Below, in pieces: positions 1 through 5,850 of a stretch of DNA of 8,961 nt. Source of the stretch: Actinomycetota bacterium (GTDB lineage: Bacteria; Actinomycetota; Thermoleophilia; Gaiellales; Gaiellaceae); NCBI GenBank assembly GCA_013821525.1, contig JACDGR010000118.1, forward strand, positions 1 through 8,961. Direction: 5' to 3'. Position 1 is the first letter of the stretch. Each line of letters opens with the position of its first letter. Both the position numbers and the translations under genes were made by a program. The notes beneath the pieces were generated by a model. That model saw nothing but the letters and a program-made list of their open reading frames with translations, was not told the origin of the DNA and made no database searches.

Positions 1-1
1 C

Positions 2-289
2 CATCGCTGCCTCCAGGACTTCGACCGGCGGCTGCCTGACATTCTCGACGCGCTGCGGCCGAACGACCTTCTGATCCTCACCTCCGATCACGGCTGCGAC
101 CCGACGACCCCCTCTACCGACCACTCGCGCGAGCACGCGCTGCTACTTGCCTACGTCGAGGGACGCAACGCTGCCGGTCGAGTGCTCGAGGGCGGCGAGT
201 TCGGCGACGTCGGCGCGACGGTCAACGCGTGGCTCGGCGGCAAGCCACCCGGGCGCGGCATCCCCGGCACGCCGATCCTCGAGCCCTGA
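2..289 (+). CDS. deoB: Phosphopentomutase, C-terminal 95 residues (5' end outside window)
   Basis: The enzyme interconverts (deoxy)ribose 1-phosphate and 5-phosphate in cytoplasmic nucleoside salvage; it is a metalloenzyme of the alkaline-phosphatase superfamily. The visible fragment carries the family's C-terminal metal site: T-S-D-H-G at fragment residues 27-31 and T-D-H-S-R-E-H at 39-45. The spacing of 11 residues between the His of DHG (30) and the His of DHSRE (41) matches that between the two Mn ligands of characterised phosphopentomutases. The ending G-D-V-G-A-T-V, followed by a short G-rich tail, is also typical. The reading frame is open from base 2, so the start lies upstream of the window. 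The TGA stop overlaps the ATG of the next gene (TGATG), which implies one transcript and coupled translation. The position upstream of a pyrimidine-nucleoside phosphorylase supports the assignment: that enzyme's product is this enzyme's substrate. Confidence 0.93.
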   Translation, partial: HRCLQDFDRRLPDILDALRPNDLLILTSDHGCDPTTPSTDHSREHALLLAYVEGRNAAGRVLEGGEFGDVGATVNAWLGGKPPGRGIPGTPILEP

Positions 290-999
290 TGGCCTTCGAC
301 GACCAGGCCGTCGTGAAAGAGCAGTACGCGACGGAGGCGAACCTGCGCGCACGGCAGGCGCTGTGGATCGGTGCGGAGGGCGAAGACGCGAAGGAGATTC
401 TCTGGCAGCAGATCGTGTTGGCCAAACCACGCCGACTGCTGGAGGTCGGGGGAGGGCAGGGCGAGCTCGCAGAGCGCATTCAGCGAGACCTCGGCGCACA
501 GGTGTCATTCCTCGACTTCTCCCCGCGCATGGTCGAGCTGGCACAGGTGCGCGGCGTGGTCGATGCGCGACAGGGTGACGTGCAAGCGCTGCCGTTCGAG
601 GAGGGGTCGTTCGACACGGCAGTTGCTGCCTGGATGCTCTACCACGTCCCCGATCTCGACCGAGGGCTCTCGGAGCTGGCGCGCGTGCTGGACGATGACG
701 GATCGCTGATCGCGGTCACGAACTCGGAGCATCACATCGCCGAGCTGCGTGAGCTCTTCGCGTACCCGCGTGATGCTTTCACGATGAGCTTCAACAGCGA
801 GAACGGCGAGGATTTCCTGCGGCGCCATTTCGCCTCGGTCGAGCGGTTCGACTGCGAGGTGCGCGCGACCGTGCGTGACCGGGGCACGCTCGTCGCTTAC
901 GGCGACTCGAGCTCATTCCCGACTCGAGAGGTCCCCGCGGACGTGCCGCTGCCGTTCCTCGTCCATGGTCGCTCGACGATCTTCGTGGCGACGAAGTGA
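289..999 (+). CDS. Class I SAM-dependent methyltransferase (Methyltransf_11-like), 236 aa
   Basis: This is a soluble Rossmann-fold methyltransferase of unknown substrate. Motif I is L-L-E-V-G-G-G-Q-G at residues 50-58 (SAM-binding glycine loop). An acidic residue ending strand 2 is D76 in F-L-D-F-S-P, motif III is G-D-V at 96-98, and motif IV is S-F-D-T-A-V-A at 107-113, followed by W-M-L-Y-H-V. This order is that of small-molecule methyltransferases of the UbiE/Methyltransf_11 type. I chose the ATG at 289, which overlaps the deoB stop as TGATG. Upstream codons in this frame lie inside deoB, and conserved-looking sequence (A-F-D-D-Q-A-V-V-K-E-Q-Y) begins right after this ATG. No Shine-Dalgarno is visible, so translation probably depends on coupling to deoB. 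The C-terminal roughly 80 residues show no motif I recognise. Its place between two nucleoside-salvage genes hints at a nucleoside- or sugar-related substrate, but that is inference from position only. Confidence 0.88.
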   Translation: MAFDDQAVVKEQYATEANLRARQALWIGAEGEDAKEILWQQIVLAKPRRLLEVGGGQGELAERIQRDLGAQVSFLDFSPRMVELAQVRGVVDARQGDVQALPFEEGSFDTAVAAWMLYHVPDLDRGLSELARVLDDDGSLIAVTNSEHHIAELRELFAYPRDAFTMSFNSENGEDFLRRHFASVERFDCEVRATVRDRGTLVAYGDSSSFPTREVPADVPLPFLVHGRSTIFVATK

Positions 1000-2294
1000 T
1001 CCGCCCGGCGGAGCTGATCCAGCGCAAGCGCGACGGCGGCGAGCTCTCGGCGGAGGAGCTCAGCGAGCTTGTGCTCGGATACGCCCGCGGTGAGGTGCCC
1101 GATTATCAGATGGCGGCCTTCTGCATGGCGGTGTTCTTCAAAGGGATGTCCGCCGCCGAGACGTTCGCGCTGACCGACGCGATGATTCGTAGCGGCGAGA
1201 CGATCGATCTCGGCGTAGCGCTCGGCCGGAAGGTCGTCGACAAGCACTCGACGGGCGGCGTGGGGGATAAGACCTCGCTCGCTGTCGGGCCGATCGTCGC
1301 CGCGTGTGGTGTGCCGCTCGGGAAGATGAGCGGGCGGGGTCTCGGACACACCGGTGGGACGCTCGACAAGCTGGAGTCGATCCCCGGGTACCGCACCGAG
1401 CTGACGCTCGACGAGTTCGTCGAGCAGGTGCGCGACGTCGGTCTCGCGATCATCGGCCAGACCGGTGACCTCGTCCCTGCGGACAAGCTGCTCTACGGCC
1501 TGCGGGATGTCACTGCGACCGTCGACCAGCTCTCGCTGATCGCGGCGTCGATCATGTCGAAGAAGCTCGCCGCCGGTGCCCAGGCGATCGTGCTCGACGT
1601 CAAGGTCGGCGACGGCGCGTTCATGAAGACGATCGAGGATGCGCGCAGGCTCGCTCACACGATGCTCGAGCTCGGCCAGGTCGCGGGCCGCGAAGTTGTC
1701 TGCCTGCTCACAGACATGGAGCAGCCGCTCGGGTCGGCCGTCGGCAACGCGCTCGAGGTGCGCGAGGCGCTCGCGACGGTGCGCGGTCACGGGCCGGCGG
1801 ACTTCACGGAGCTCGTGCTCGACGCGTGCGCGAAGCTGCTCTCCCTCTCCGATCTCGGCATCGACGAGGCAGAGGGGCTGCGACGCGCGCGGGCCGCCGT
1901 GGCCGACGGATCCGCTGAGGCGACGTGGCGAGCGTGGATCGAAGCGCAGGGAGGCACAGCCGACGAGTCGGCGCTGCCGGTCGCGCCGATCGTGCGCGAG
2001 GTCGCCGTCGAGACGGACGGCTACGTGTCAGAGCTTGGCGCGATCGACGTAGGCAATGCGGCGCTGCACCTCGGTGCCGGCCGACGCACGAAGGAGGACG
2101 ACATCGACCACGCGGTCGGCGTGCTCGTCCATGCGAAGCGCGGCGATCGGGTCGAGGCGGGCCAGACCGTTGCCGAGGTGCATGCCAGGACGGAAGCAGC
2201 CGCCGACGAAGCGGTGCGCGACGTGCTGGCGGCGTACGAGATCGCAGCCGAACCGCCGAAGCAGCGTCCCGTGCTGCTCGAGGTCGTGCGCTAG
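996..2294 (+). CDS. deoA: Pyrimidine-nucleoside / thymidine phosphorylase, 432 aa
   Basis: The enzyme catalyses phosphorolysis of thymidine, deoxyuridine or uridine to the free base and (deoxy)ribose 1-phosphate. The N-terminal helical domain covers about residues 1-66, the glycosyltransferase-3 alpha/beta domain about 75-305, and a C-terminal PYNP domain about 345-420. The phosphate-binding K-H-S-T-G-G is at 83-88. The family signature S-G-R-G-L-G-H-T-G-G-T-L-D-K-L-E is at 112-127. R170, S185 and K189 sit one position before the pyrimidine-binding Arg171, Ser186 and Lys190 of the E. coli enzyme, so all key residues are present. The start is GTG at 996, overlapping the methyltransferase TGA as GTGA, and no Shine-Dalgarno precedes it. 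Length is typical of the family. Substrate breadth (thymidine-specific DeoA versus broad Pdp) cannot be decided by eye; many Gram-positive homologs are Pdp. The product would feed directly into DeoB, encoded just upstream. Confidence 0.96.
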   Translation: MIRPAELIQRKRDGGELSAEELSELVLGYARGEVPDYQMAAFCMAVFFKGMSAAETFALTDAMIRSGETIDLGVALGRKVVDKHSTGGVGDKTSLAVGPIVAACGVPLGKMSGRGLGHTGGTLDKLESIPGYRTELTLDEFVEQVRDVGLAIIGQTGDLVPADKLLYGLRDVTATVDQLSLIAASIMSKKLAAGAQAIVLDVKVGDGAFMKTIEDARRLAHTMLELGQVAGREVVCLLTDMEQPLGSAVGNALEVREALATVRGHGPADFTELVLDACAKLLSLSDLGIDEAEGLRRARAAVADGSAEATWRAWIEAQGGTADESALPVAPIVREVAVETDGYVSELGAIDVGNAALHLGAGRRTKEDDIDHAVGVLVHAKRGDRVEAGQTVAEVHARTEAAADEAVRDVLAAYEIAAEPPKQRPVLLEVVR

Positions 2295-2303
2295 CCGCGT
2301 GTT

Positions 2304-2317
2304 GCGAAGGCCTTCGC
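2304..2317. repeat. 14-bp perfect palindrome in the deoA-mutM gap
   Basis: GCGAAGGCCTTCGC is its own reverse complement and lies 9 bases after the deoA stop. As RNA it would give a 5-bp stem with a GGCC loop and no U-tract, so it is a weak terminator at best. As DNA it could be an operator for the mutM promoter just downstream. No regulator can be named. Confidence 0.4.
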
Positions 2318-2344
2318 GCTCGGAGGCGCGGGCACGTCCGTAGC

Positions 2345-2356
2345 TACCGTGACGGG
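2345..2356 (+). promoter_or_regulatory. Putative leaderless promoter of mutM (-10 TACCGT)
   Basis: TACCGT (2345-2350) matches the actinobacterial TANNNT -10 consensus, and 6 bases separate it from the mutM ATG at 2357. The predicted transcription start would then fall on the A of the ATG. No Shine-Dalgarno precedes the ATG and no convincing -35 is seen. An alternative hexamer, TAGCTA, overlaps at 2341-2346. Confidence 0.4.
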
Positions 2357-3244
2357 ATGCCCGAGCTGCCCGAGGTCGAGACGGTTCGCCGCCGGCTCGC
2401 GCCGGTGCTCGAAGGCCGCAGCTTCGACGACGTGGAGATCAACGACGCGCGTCTGACGCGCCCGCGCGACCACGTGGAGGTTGCGCGCGAGCTCGTCGGC
2501 GAGCAGGTCGCTACGGTCGACAGGCGTGGCAAATACCTGCTCGTGCGGTTCGCTTCGGGGCGGGTGCTCGTGATCCATCTCCGGATGACCGGAGCAGTTC
2601 TGACCGGGGAGGCTGCCGCGCCCGGGATCCATCGGCGCGCGCTGATCACGCTGGACGACGGGGTCGAGGTCGCCTACCGCGACGTGCGCAGGTTCGGCAC
2701 CTGGCTGCTGCTCGAGCCCGGCGAGGTCGATGCCTACATCGAGGCCCGCGTGGGCCGCGAGCCGCTCGAGAGCTCCTACAAGGCGCGCCATCTCGCCGAG
2801 CAGCTCGAATTTCGTCGCGCGCCGATCAAGGCGGCGCTCCTCGATCAACGCACGGTCGCGGGCGTCGGGAACATCTATGCGGACGAGGCGCTGTGGCGAG
2901 CACGTGTCCATCCGCTGCGGCCCGCGCACGAGCTCGCTCTCGACGAAGTGCAAGCCGTCTATCGTGGCGTGCGGCAGGCGCTCAACGCGGGCGTGAAGCG
3001 GCAGGGATCGACGCTTCGGGACTACCAGCTGCCCGACGGATCGAGCGGCAGCGCGCAAGACCGCTTCAAGGTCTACGGCCGCGGCGGCCAGCCGTGCGAG
3101 CGCTGCGGGACACCGATCGACAAGATCCGCGTGGCCGGCCGCGGTACCTGGTACTGCCCGAACTGTCAGCGCCTCTCGCCGCGCTACGCGGCGAGTAACT
3201 CAGCGAGCCGGCCCTCGCGCTCGAGGCGCCAGAGCTCGGTGTAG
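2357..3244 (+). CDS. mutM: Formamidopyrimidine-DNA glycosylase (Fpg/MutM), 295 aa
   Basis: This bifunctional DNA glycosylase/AP lyase removes 8-oxoguanine and formamidopyrimidines in base-excision repair. The N-terminus is the diagnostic M-P-E-L-P-E-V-E-T-V-R-R, with catalytic Pro2 and Glu3 (numbering with Met); this fixes the ATG at 2357. The catalytic-site lysine is K59 in R-R-G-K-Y-L-L. H-L-R-M-T-G at 74-79 carries the lesion-wedge Met, and D-V-R-R-F-G follows. The helix-two-turn-helix is seen as V-A-G-V-G-N-I-Y-A-D-E-A-L-W. A C4 zinc finger uses C247, C250, C267 and C270 with C-x2-C-x16-C-x2-C spacing. After the finger, where most family members end, a 25-residue Ser/Arg-rich tail continues. 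Its coding bases overlap the 3' end of the opposite-strand glutaredoxin by 61 bp. The tail looks like run-on sequence rather than a domain. The gene is probably transcribed from its own leaderless promoter. Confidence 0.97.
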   Translation: MPELPEVETVRRRLAPVLEGRSFDDVEINDARLTRPRDHVEVARELVGEQVATVDRRGKYLLVRFASGRVLVIHLRMTGAVLTGEAAAPGIHRRALITLDDGVEVAYRDVRRFGTWLLLEPGEVDAYIEARVGREPLESSYKARHLAEQLEFRRAPIKAALLDQRTVAGVGNIYADEALWRARVHPLRPAHELALDEVQAVYRGVRQALNAGVKRQGSTLRDYQLPDGSSGSAQDRFKVYGRGGQPCERCGTPIDKIRVAGRGTWYCPNCQRLSPRYAASNSASRPSRSRRQSSV

Positions 3245-3438
3245 CCGCCGATCGGACGACCGTCGATCAGGATCTGCGGGACGGTCCAGCCGCCCGTCAG
3301 GTCGTGCAGCTTCGCGCGGAAAGCCGGGTCGTCGTCGACCGCGATCTCCTCGTAGTCAAGCTCCAGCTTGTGCAGCAGGGCCTTTGCGCGGACGCAGTAG
3401 CCACACCAGGTGGTCGTATACATCTGGATGGTTGCCAT
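3184..3438 (-). CDS. Glutaredoxin, CGYC active site, 84 aa
   Basis: This is a small cytoplasmic thioredoxin-fold oxidoreductase. The active site W-C-G-Y-C is at residues 11-15, the cis-proline loop T-V-P-Q-I at 52-56, and I-G-G-Y-T-E-L at 63-69 matches the thiol-binding G-G region of GrxC-type proteins. Length is standard. CGYC instead of CPYC is common in actinobacterial glutaredoxin/mycoredoxin-like proteins, which act with mycothiol where glutathione is absent; the true thiol partner here is not shown by the sequence. The start is ATG at 3438 (M-A-T-I-Q-M-Y). M6 is a possible but less likely start because it would cut into the first strand. No Shine-Dalgarno is visible. The gene is divergent from recO across 64 bp and convergent with mutM, overlapping its last 61 bp. 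Confidence 0.93.
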   Translation of the reverse strand: MATIQMYTTTWCGYCVRAKALLHKLELDYEEIAVDDDPAFRAKLHDLTGGWTVPQILIDGRPIGGYTELWRLEREGRLAELLAA

Positions 3439-3464
3439 TACTGGTTGAAACGCAGAAACAGCGA

Positions 3465-3477
3465 CGGGGATTCCCCG
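3465..3477. repeat. 13-bp inverted repeat between divergent glutaredoxin and recO
   Basis: CGGGGATTCCCCG has 6-bp arms around a central T and lies in the middle of the 64-bp divergent intergenic region. A symmetric site here could be an operator acting on either promoter. It is not a site I can assign to a known regulator. Confidence 0.35.
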
Positions 3478-3487
3478 GCACCGTCTC

Positions 3488-3502
3488 TACACTCGATCGG
3501 AC
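3488..3502 (+). promoter_or_regulatory. Putative promoter of recO (-10 TACACT)
   Basis: TACACT at 3488-3493 fits TANNNT, and 9 bases separate it from the recO ATG at 3503. This predicts a leaderless or nearly leaderless mRNA. There is no Shine-Dalgarno before the ATG, and the -35 region is not recognisable. Confidence 0.4.
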
Positions 3503-4246
3503 ATGGCTGGCCGGCGCACCTACAAGACCGAGGCGATCGTCCTGCGGTCGATCCGCTTCTCGGAGGCCGACCGGATCCTGCACCTCTACACGGCCGACCG
3601 GGGCCGGATCGGCGCGATCGCGAAGGGCGTCCGCAAGACGAAATCGCGCTTCGGCGGCCGCCTCGAGCCGCTGTCGCACGTCGAGCTGATGCTGCACGAG
3701 GGCGGGGGCGAGTTGCAGACAATCACCGGCGTCGAGCTCCTGCGCTCCCACCACCAGGTGCGCGAGAGCGGCTACCGGCTGAATGTGGGCCTGATCGCGG
3801 CGGAGGCGATGTTGCGCCTCTTCGGCGAGCCCGAGGCGAACGACCGCGCGTTCGGCGCGCTCGCCCGGTTCCTCGACCTGCTCGACGATGCGCCCACCCG
3901 CGAGGCGCGCCACGCGCTCGACCCGCTGGCGCTCTCGTTCCAGCTGAAGCTCCTCTGGCTCGCCGGATACCTGCCGCACCTGACGAGCTGCGTCGAATGT
4001 GGCGCCGACGCCGAGCTGATCGGCTTCTCAGCGCGCGCAGGCGGTGCTGTCTGCCGCGACCACGCGCGCGAGGCGCTGCGGCTCTCGCCGGAAGGGCTGA
4101 TCGCGGTCGAGCAGATGCTCTCGACGCCACTCGCCGCGGCGATCGGGACGGCATTCAGCGAGCGCGCGCTCAGAGATGCACTGTCGGTCGTCACGTCGTC
4201 GTACGAGGAGCACGGCGGTTTCCGGCTTCGCACGCTGTCGGCATGA
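3503..4246 (+). CDS. recO: DNA repair protein RecO, 247 aa
   Basis: RecO anneals single strands and, with RecR/RecF, loads RecA onto SSB-coated DNA in gap repair. The N-terminal OB-fold reads T-Y-K-T-E-A-I-V-L-R at 6-15, then S-E-A-D-R-I-L-H-L-Y-T at 20-30, then A-K-G-V-R-K-T-K-S-R-F at 40-50, the family's basic segment, followed by L-E-P-L at 54-57. The C-terminal helical domain contains a probable zinc site, C163-x2-C166 and C184-x2-H187. The last ligand is His where many bacterial RecO proteins have Cys. Length is typical. The ATG at 3503 gives the standard RecO N-terminus. The TGA overlaps the ATG of the downstream acetyltransferase (ATGA), so the two genes are probably co-transcribed. 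Confidence 0.95.
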   Translation: MAGRRTYKTEAIVLRSIRFSEADRILHLYTADRGRIGAIAKGVRKTKSRFGGRLEPLSHVELMLHEGGGELQTITGVELLRSHHQVRESGYRLNVGLIAAEAMLRLFGEPEANDRAFGALARFLDLLDDAPTREARHALDPLALSFQLKLLWLAGYLPHLTSCVECGADAELIGFSARAGGAVCRDHAREALRLSPEGLIAVEQMLSTPLAAAIGTAFSERALRDALSVVTSSYEEHGGFRLRTLSA

Positions 4247-4683
4247 AGCGGGATCTCGGCGACGGCTACGAGCTCGACGACAGCAAGGAGCGAATCGATC
4301 TCGTCGCCGTACATCGGTACCTCTCCGGGGAGTCGTACTGGGCGAAGGGGCGGGACCGGGACACGCAAGATGCGTTCGTGCACGCAGCGGTTCGCGTCGT
4401 CGGACTCTATCACGACGGTGCGCAGGTCGGGTTCTGCCGCGCCGCGACTGTGACCGGCATCTCCTTCGTCTACCTGGCCGATGTCTACGTCCTGGCCGAG
4501 CACCGCGGCCGTGGTCTCGGCGAGGCGCTCGTGCGGGAGATGGTCGACAACGGTGAGCTCGCCGCCAGCTCGTGGATCCTTCACACCGTCGAGATGCATC
4601 CGCTTTACCGCAAGCTCGGTTTCGACGTCCCCGGGCCGAGGCTGATGGAGCGTCCGGCGGGTCAGAGGCTTGACGCGCATTGA
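4243..4683 (+). CDS. GNAT-family N-acetyltransferase, 146 aa
   Basis: This is a single-domain acetyl-CoA-dependent acetyltransferase of unknown acceptor. S-Y-W-A-K-G-R at residues 31-37 begins a pattern seen in a common small GNAT group. Strand beta4 is Y-L-A-D-V-Y-V-L at 78-85, followed by the acetyl-CoA pyrophosphate loop R-G-R-G-L-G at 88-93, the core GNAT motif A. H-P-L-Y-R-K-L-G-F at 119-127 supplies Y122, the usual general-acid position. The ATG at 4243 overlaps the recO stop, with no Shine-Dalgarno, so translation is probably coupled. The last five codons and the stop lie inside the left arm of the long palindrome at 4664-4829, so the C-terminal R-L-D-A-H may come from that element rather than from the ancestral gene. 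A functional link to RecO is not evident. Confidence 0.9.
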   Translation: MKRDLGDGYELDDSKERIDLVAVHRYLSGESYWAKGRDRDTQDAFVHAAVRVVGLYHDGAQVGFCRAATVTGISFVYLADVYVLAEHRGRGLGEALVREMVDNGELAASSWILHTVEMHPLYRKLGFDVPGPRLMERPAGQRLDAH

Positions 4684-4829
4684 GCGCACGCGTGGATGGT
4701 GGCTCCGGCGCGGCGCAGCTCGTCCTGGTCGGGCTTGAACGTAGCCACCGCTATGCCCTTCGCCCGACCAGAACGACCTGCTCGGCCTGAGCCATCCCCA
4801 CACGCACGCTCAATCCACATCAAGCCTCT
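4664..4829. repeat. Long imperfect palindrome (~166 bp foldback) between convergent genes
   Basis: The left arm (4664-4734) and the reverse complement of the right arm (4762-4829) align almost end to end. AGAGGCTTGA, ATTGAGCG, GGATGG, GCAG, TCGT and CTGGTCGGGC are shared in the same order, with about 54 identical bases over some 66 aligned plus small gaps. The inner 10-bp match (4725-4734 with 4762-4771) is perfect. The 27-base centre folds again: CGTAGC-CACC-GCTATG at 4740-4755. The element covers the GNAT stop (4681-4683) and abuts the esterase stop (4830-4828). It could be a two-way transcription terminator, a MITE- or REP-like insertion, or a structured RNA. No U-tract typical of an intrinsic terminator and no clear target-site duplication was seen. 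No protein gene is supported in 4684-4827; the short open frames there are under 30 codons. Confidence 0.75.
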
Positions 4830-5850
4830 ACGCGGCGAGCCGCTCGACGAGGAACGCCAGCGAGAGCGGGTAGCGCCAGCTGAGCCCGCGGTGGCTGCCC
4901 TTGAACAGCTCGAGATGAACGTTCTCCGCCGGTGTGCCCGCAGCGACTACCTCACGATGGAAGGCAAGCGCGCCGAGGTCGAGGTGGTACTCGTCCGAGA
5001 CGCCGGAGTCGATCCAGATCGCCCGCATGTTCCGCAACGTGGCTGCGTGCTCCGGTCTTCGCGCGAGCAACACCGGGTCGTAGCGCAGCCAGCGCTCCCA
5101 GATCTCGGGAATCCGCTCGCCGGTCTCGATGTCGAAGGGGATGTCGACCGTGCCGTCCTCGTTCGACGAGTACGCAGCACACATCGCGTAGGTGTTGACG
5201 AGCAGCTCGTCGTGCGGCCCGGAGAGGATTGAGCGGCCGGAGCGGAAGTCTTCCCAGAACGCATCGAAGGAGCCGTCATACGCCTCGCGTAGCGCACGGG
5301 CTGCGGGGGCGAAGTCTCGGGCGTAGGCGACCTCGAAGAGCGCGTCCCCGGCGTGCGTCGCGAGGGCCCCGAACAGGTCCGGACGAAGCAGGGGCGTGAT
5401 CATCGACCCGTAGCCGCCGGACGACTTGCCCTGGATGCCGCGGTATGGCCCGTCAGTGCGAGTGGGGAAGTGTGCGTCGACGTACGGGACGACCTCGTCG
5501 CAGAGGTACGTGTGGTAGTTGCCGATGCCCGGCGAGTCGATGTACTGCGATCCGCCGACGGCCGTGAACGCGTCGACGAGCACGACCACCGCGTCGAGCG
5601 CGAGCTCGTCGATGCGGTCGGGATAGGAGGTCGTCCAGGGCTCGACGTTGAACCAAGCATCTGCGATGCCCGTCATGCCCTGGACGACGTAGACCGACGG
5701 ATAGCGGCGCGAGGTGTCGTCTTCCGGCGCCCAGACGTGGAGCGTCCGCTCGTGCGGATCCCCGAGCGCGTTGCCGCGCAACGCATCGGAGCAGATCGTC
5801 GTGGTGTTCCATGACGCAGCCCGCCCGCGGTCCGTACGATTGGCGCCCAT
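4828..5850 (-). CDS. Alpha/beta-hydrolase esterase (Esterase D / PF00756-like), up to 340 aa
   Basis: This is a serine hydrolase of the S-formylglutathione hydrolase / feruloyl esterase / antigen-85-like superfamily; the substrate is unknown. R-Y-P-S-V-Y-V-V-Q-G-M-T-G at 49-61 forms the oxyanion region. The nucleophile elbow is G-K-S-S-G at 141-145, with Ser143 in a GxSxG context. The acid is probably D281 or D286 in W-I-D-S-G-V-S-D, and His320 in K-G-S-H-R-G completes the triad. No signal peptide or membrane segment is apparent, so it is probably cytoplasmic. The only in-frame ATG upstream is at 5850, inside the same CCATGG that starts glyQ on the other strand. Family-like sequence begins around A-L-R-G-N at 23-27, so the first 20 or so residues may be untranslated; a TTG at 5781 is the next alternative. 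The stop (TAG, 4830-4828) lies at the edge of the long palindrome. Confidence 0.85.
   Translation of the reverse strand: MGANRTDRGRAASWNTTTICSDALRGNALGDPHERTLHVWAPEDDTSRRYPSVYVVQGMTGIADAWFNVEPWTTSYPDRIDELALDAVVVLVDAFTAVGGSQYIDSPGIGNYHTYLCDEVVPYVDAHFPTRTDGPYRGIQGKSSGGYGSMITPLLRPDLFGALATHAGDALFEVAYARDFAPAARALREAYDGSFDAFWEDFRSGRSILSGPHDELLVNTYAMCAAYSSNEDGTVDIPFDIETGERIPEIWERWLRYDPVLLARRPEHAATLRNMRAIWIDSGVSDEYHLDLGALAFHREVVAAGTPAENVHLELFKGSHRGLSWRYPLSLAFLVERLAA
5811..5848 (+). promoter_or_regulatory. Putative promoter of glyQS (-35 ATGACG, -10 TACGAT)
   Basis: TACGAT at 5835-5840 lies 8 bases before the glyQ ATG, and ATGACG at 5811-5816 (four matches to TTGACA) lies 18 bases upstream of it. A transcript from here would have a leader of only a base or two. 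The whole promoter lies inside the N-terminal region of the longest reading of the divergent esterase. Confidence 0.45.

Noticed and set aside
897..1790. Long minus-strand open frame (297 codons) opposite the methyltransferase and deoA
   Set aside because: It is the mirror of a well-conserved deoA and is rich in Arg/Glu/Asp/His without motifs; long antisense frames are expected in GC-rich coding DNA.
2291..3058. 255-codon minus-strand open frame opposite mutM
   Set aside because: It is a shadow of mutM, whose catalytic residues and zinc finger are intact on the plus strand.
4707..4755. tRNA-like TTCAAG T-loop and a possible 28-codon minus-strand frame inside the palindrome
   Set aside because: The flanking bases do not form a T-stem or an acceptor stem, and the short frame has no Shine-Dalgarno and no recognisable protein; the sequence is better explained by the foldback structure.
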